Positions 4,720 through 5,969 of a stretch of 5,969 nucleotides of DNA are shown piece after piece (the first letter of the stretch is position 1; every line of letters starts with the position of its first letter). The stretch is taken from the NCBI GenBank assembly GCA_910585655.1, contig CAJUFW010000097.1:5084-11052 (forward strand), written 5' to 3'. Under the pieces are notes generated by a model. The model saw nothing but the letters and a program-made list of their open reading frames with translations. It had not been told where the DNA came from and searched no databases. Position numbers and translations under genes: made by a program. This stretch comes from an uncultured Lachnospiraceae bacterium (GTDB lineage: Bacteria; Bacillota_A; Clostridia; Lachnospirales; Lachnospiraceae).

Positions 4720-5487
4720 ATGCTGGCAGCAGAACGCCGGAACCGGATACTGGAAAAGCTTCAGGAAGAAAAGAGAGTAGTGGTCAGTGAGCTAAGCCAG
4801 GAATATAAGGTGTCCGAAGAAACCATACGGCGGGATTTGGAAAAGCTGGAAAAGGAAGGGCTGGCGATTAAAAGTTACGGCGGCGCCACAATCAATGAAA
4901 ATACCAGTATTGATATGCCGTTTAATGTGCGGAAAAAGAAAAATACTACCGGAAAACAGCGGATTGCAGAACTGATTGCAGAGCAGGTACAAAATGATGA
5001 TCATATTATCCTGGATGCCAGCACGACGGCGGTGTTTATTGCCAAGGCGTTAAAGCAGAAAAAGCGTCTGACCGTTATTACAAATTCTCTGGAAATCATG
5101 ATTGAGCTTTCCGATGTTCCGGACTGGAATATTATCTCCACCGGAGGTAGCTTAAAGGAAGGGTATCTGGCATTATTCGGGCCACGAGCTGTCGAGGGAC
5201 TAAGCGCTTTTCATGCGGAAAAAGCGATTTTTTCCTGCAAAGGCTTTGACATGGAACAAGGTGTAACAGAAGGCGACGAGCAGTTTTCCCAGACCAAACA
5301 GGTGATGATGAAATCTGCCGATCAAAGTATTTTGGCTGTGGATAGTACCAAGCTGGGAAAGGTAGCGTTTTCCAAAGTCTGTGGATTGCAGGAGCTGGAC
5401 ATGATTGTCACCGATAAAAAGCCGGAGGCACAGTGGCTGGCAGTATTAGAACGGTATGGGATTCAGTGTTTGTACCCAAAGGAGTAA
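4720..5487 (+). CDS. DeoR-family transcriptional regulator
   Basis: A 255-residue regulator of the DeoR/GlpR family, which usually represses sugar catabolism genes and is released by a phosphorylated sugar. Numbered from 4720, the N-terminal winged helix-turn-helix covers about 3-57, with VSELSQEYKVSEETIRRDL as the recognition region followed by LEKEGLAIKSYGGA. The C-terminal effector domain (about 75-230) shows DASTTA (99-104), ITNS (120-123), STGG (140-143), GVTEGDE and DSTKLGK (208-214), the usual sugar-phosphate pocket motifs. An in-frame ATG at 4711 directly abuts AAGGAG (4705-4710), which leaves no spacing. ATG 4720, with 9-base spacing and the typical opening MLAAERRNRIL, is preferred. 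It follows the toxin remnant by 29 bases with no separate promoter seen, so it may be read from the toxin-antitoxin promoter. Control of the neighbouring BMC operon is possible but unproven. Confidence 0.92.
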   Translation: MLAAERRNRILEKLQEEKRVVVSELSQEYKVSEETIRRDLEKLEKEGLAIKSYGGATINENTSIDMPFNVRKKKNTTGKQRIAELIAEQVQNDDHIILDASTTAVFIAKALKQKKRLTVITNSLEIMIELSDVPDWNIISTGGSLKEGYLALFGPRAVEGLSAFHAEKAIFSCKGFDMEQGVTEGDEQFSQTKQVMMKSADQSILAVDSTKLGKVAFSKVCGLQELDMIVTDKKPEAQWLAVLERYGIQCLYPKE

Positions 5488-5563
5488 ATTGAGGGAAGGG
5501 TCTGCCTTTGAACATGTATTTACCATCAGAGGTGAGATTTGAGATAAGAGAGGATGTGAAGCT

Positions 5564-5931
5564 ATGTTTCGGGAAATGAGAAGAAACCGGCAGGCATTAA
5601 GCCGGGAAGAATGCGAGGCTATATTGGAACGGGGTAGCTCCGGAGTGCTGGCAGTAGCAGGAGACGACGAGTATCCGTATGCTGTGCCGTTAAGTTATGT
5701 GTACCAGAGCGAGGGGAGTCTGGAGGAAACCCATTCAAACAACAGGGTAGGAACGCTTTATTTTCACTGTGCCAAATCCGGGCATAAGCTGGACGCATTG
5801 ACCAGAAATCCAAAAGCCTCCTTTTGCGTGATCGATCAGGATGAAATAATCCCGGAAAAATATACTACCTATTTCCGCAGTGTGATTGTATTTGGAACGG
5901 TTCGTATAGTAGAAGAGGATCAGGAAAAACA
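5564..5931 (+). CDS. NimA-like flavin-binding split-barrel protein (PNPOx superfamily), 3' truncated
   Basis: The first 122 codons of a protein of the pyridoxamine 5'-phosphate oxidase-like family, often annotated as 5-nitroimidazole resistance (Nim) related. Visible features are the N-terminal helix MFREMRRNRQALSREECEAIL, the strand SSGVLAVAGDDEYPYAVPLSYVY, and the conserved LYFHCAKSGHKLDAL (residues 65-79), with His68 near the position of the Nim active-site histidine. The strand FRSVIVFGTVRIVEE follows. Members bind FMN or heme-type cofactors, and most are uncharacterised; drug resistance should not be assumed. ATG 5564 is preceded by AGAGG (5549-5553) at 10-base spacing. The gene lies 76 bases after the regulator stop with no terminator evident between. 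Genomic sequence stops at about 5931 because of the adapter; reading on gives the false tail QDRKSTRLNSSHI. The full family length is about 150-160 residues, so a few dozen are missing. Confidence 0.88.
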
Positions 5932-5969
5932 AGATCGGAAGAGCACACGTCTGAACTCCAGTCACATTA
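5932..5969. other. Illumina TruSeq adapter (not genomic)
   Basis: Positions 5932-5965 spell AGATCGGAAGAGCACACG followed by TCTGAACTCCAGTCAC, the TruSeq read-1 trimming adapter in full. The last four bases, ATTA, fall where the i7 index begins. The first A could be the A-tail added in library preparation, so the genomic boundary is uncertain by one base. The sequence complements the remnant at 1-14, which is the same adapter in the opposite orientation. Confidence 0.98.

Noticed and set aside
5488..5563. Possible terminator or promoter between the regulator and the Nim-like gene
   Set aside because: I found no convincing stem with a T-run and no -35/-10 pair with suitable spacing. Only a ribosome site is supported.
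5735..5965. Reverse-strand open frame of 76 codons starting MTGVQTCALPI
   Set aside because: Its start lies wholly in the adapter and the rest is antisense to the Nim-like gene. It is a known type of contamination artefact.

Overview
The window looks like one assembled contig from a gut-type Firmicute, probably a Lachnospiraceae-like clostridium. I infer this from moderate GC, strong AGGAGG-type ribosome binding sites and the style of the encoded proteins; no rRNA or other taxonomic marker is present. Both ends carry Illumina TruSeq adapter sequence (1-14 and about 5932-5969), so the genomic part is roughly 15-5931. The two terminal genes are cut by the library and not by biology.

Positions 15-4089 are the distal part of a bacterial microcompartment (BMC) operon, all on the + strand. 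In order it encodes: the C-terminal tail of a PduA/EutM-like hexameric shell protein; a second hexameric shell protein with an altered pore loop; a third PduA/EutM-type shell gene with an 86-residue charged N-terminal extension and a strong internal ribosome binding site at the canonical start; the phosphotransacylase PduL; the EutN/CcmL pentameric vertex protein; the Fe-S flavoprotein PduS; and the trimeric, Fe-S-carrying shell protein PduT. Hexamers and trimers make the facets and pentamers cap the vertices. PduL makes acyl phosphate from acyl-CoA inside the lumen and recycles CoA. PduS and PduT form a plausible route for moving electrons across the shell. The set fits an aldehyde-processing compartment that uses 1,2-propanediol or a similar substrate. 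The signature enzyme and the aldehyde and alcohol dehydrogenases lie outside the window, so the substrate is not determined. A hairpin sits between the shell genes and pduL, and a good rho-independent terminator ends the operon at about 4099-4136.

Positions 4137-4690 hold a small AT-richer toxin-antitoxin module. It has its own promoter with an inverted repeat over the -10 box, an intact RelB/DinJ-type antitoxin, and a 47-codon YoeB/Txe toxin remnant. The remnant keeps both ends of the toxin but lacks the middle, including the region of the catalytic glutamate.

Positions 4720-5487 encode a DeoR-family sugar-phosphate-responsive repressor, which may or may not control the BMC operon. From 5564 to the end is the 5' part of a NimA-like flavin-binding split-barrel protein (pyridoxamine 5'-phosphate oxidase superfamily), which runs into the adapter.

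The most interesting points are the dual-start tailed shell protein, the internally deleted YoeB, the Gly-Gly-Arg pore loop of the second shell protein, and the adapter ends, which create well-known spurious peptides.
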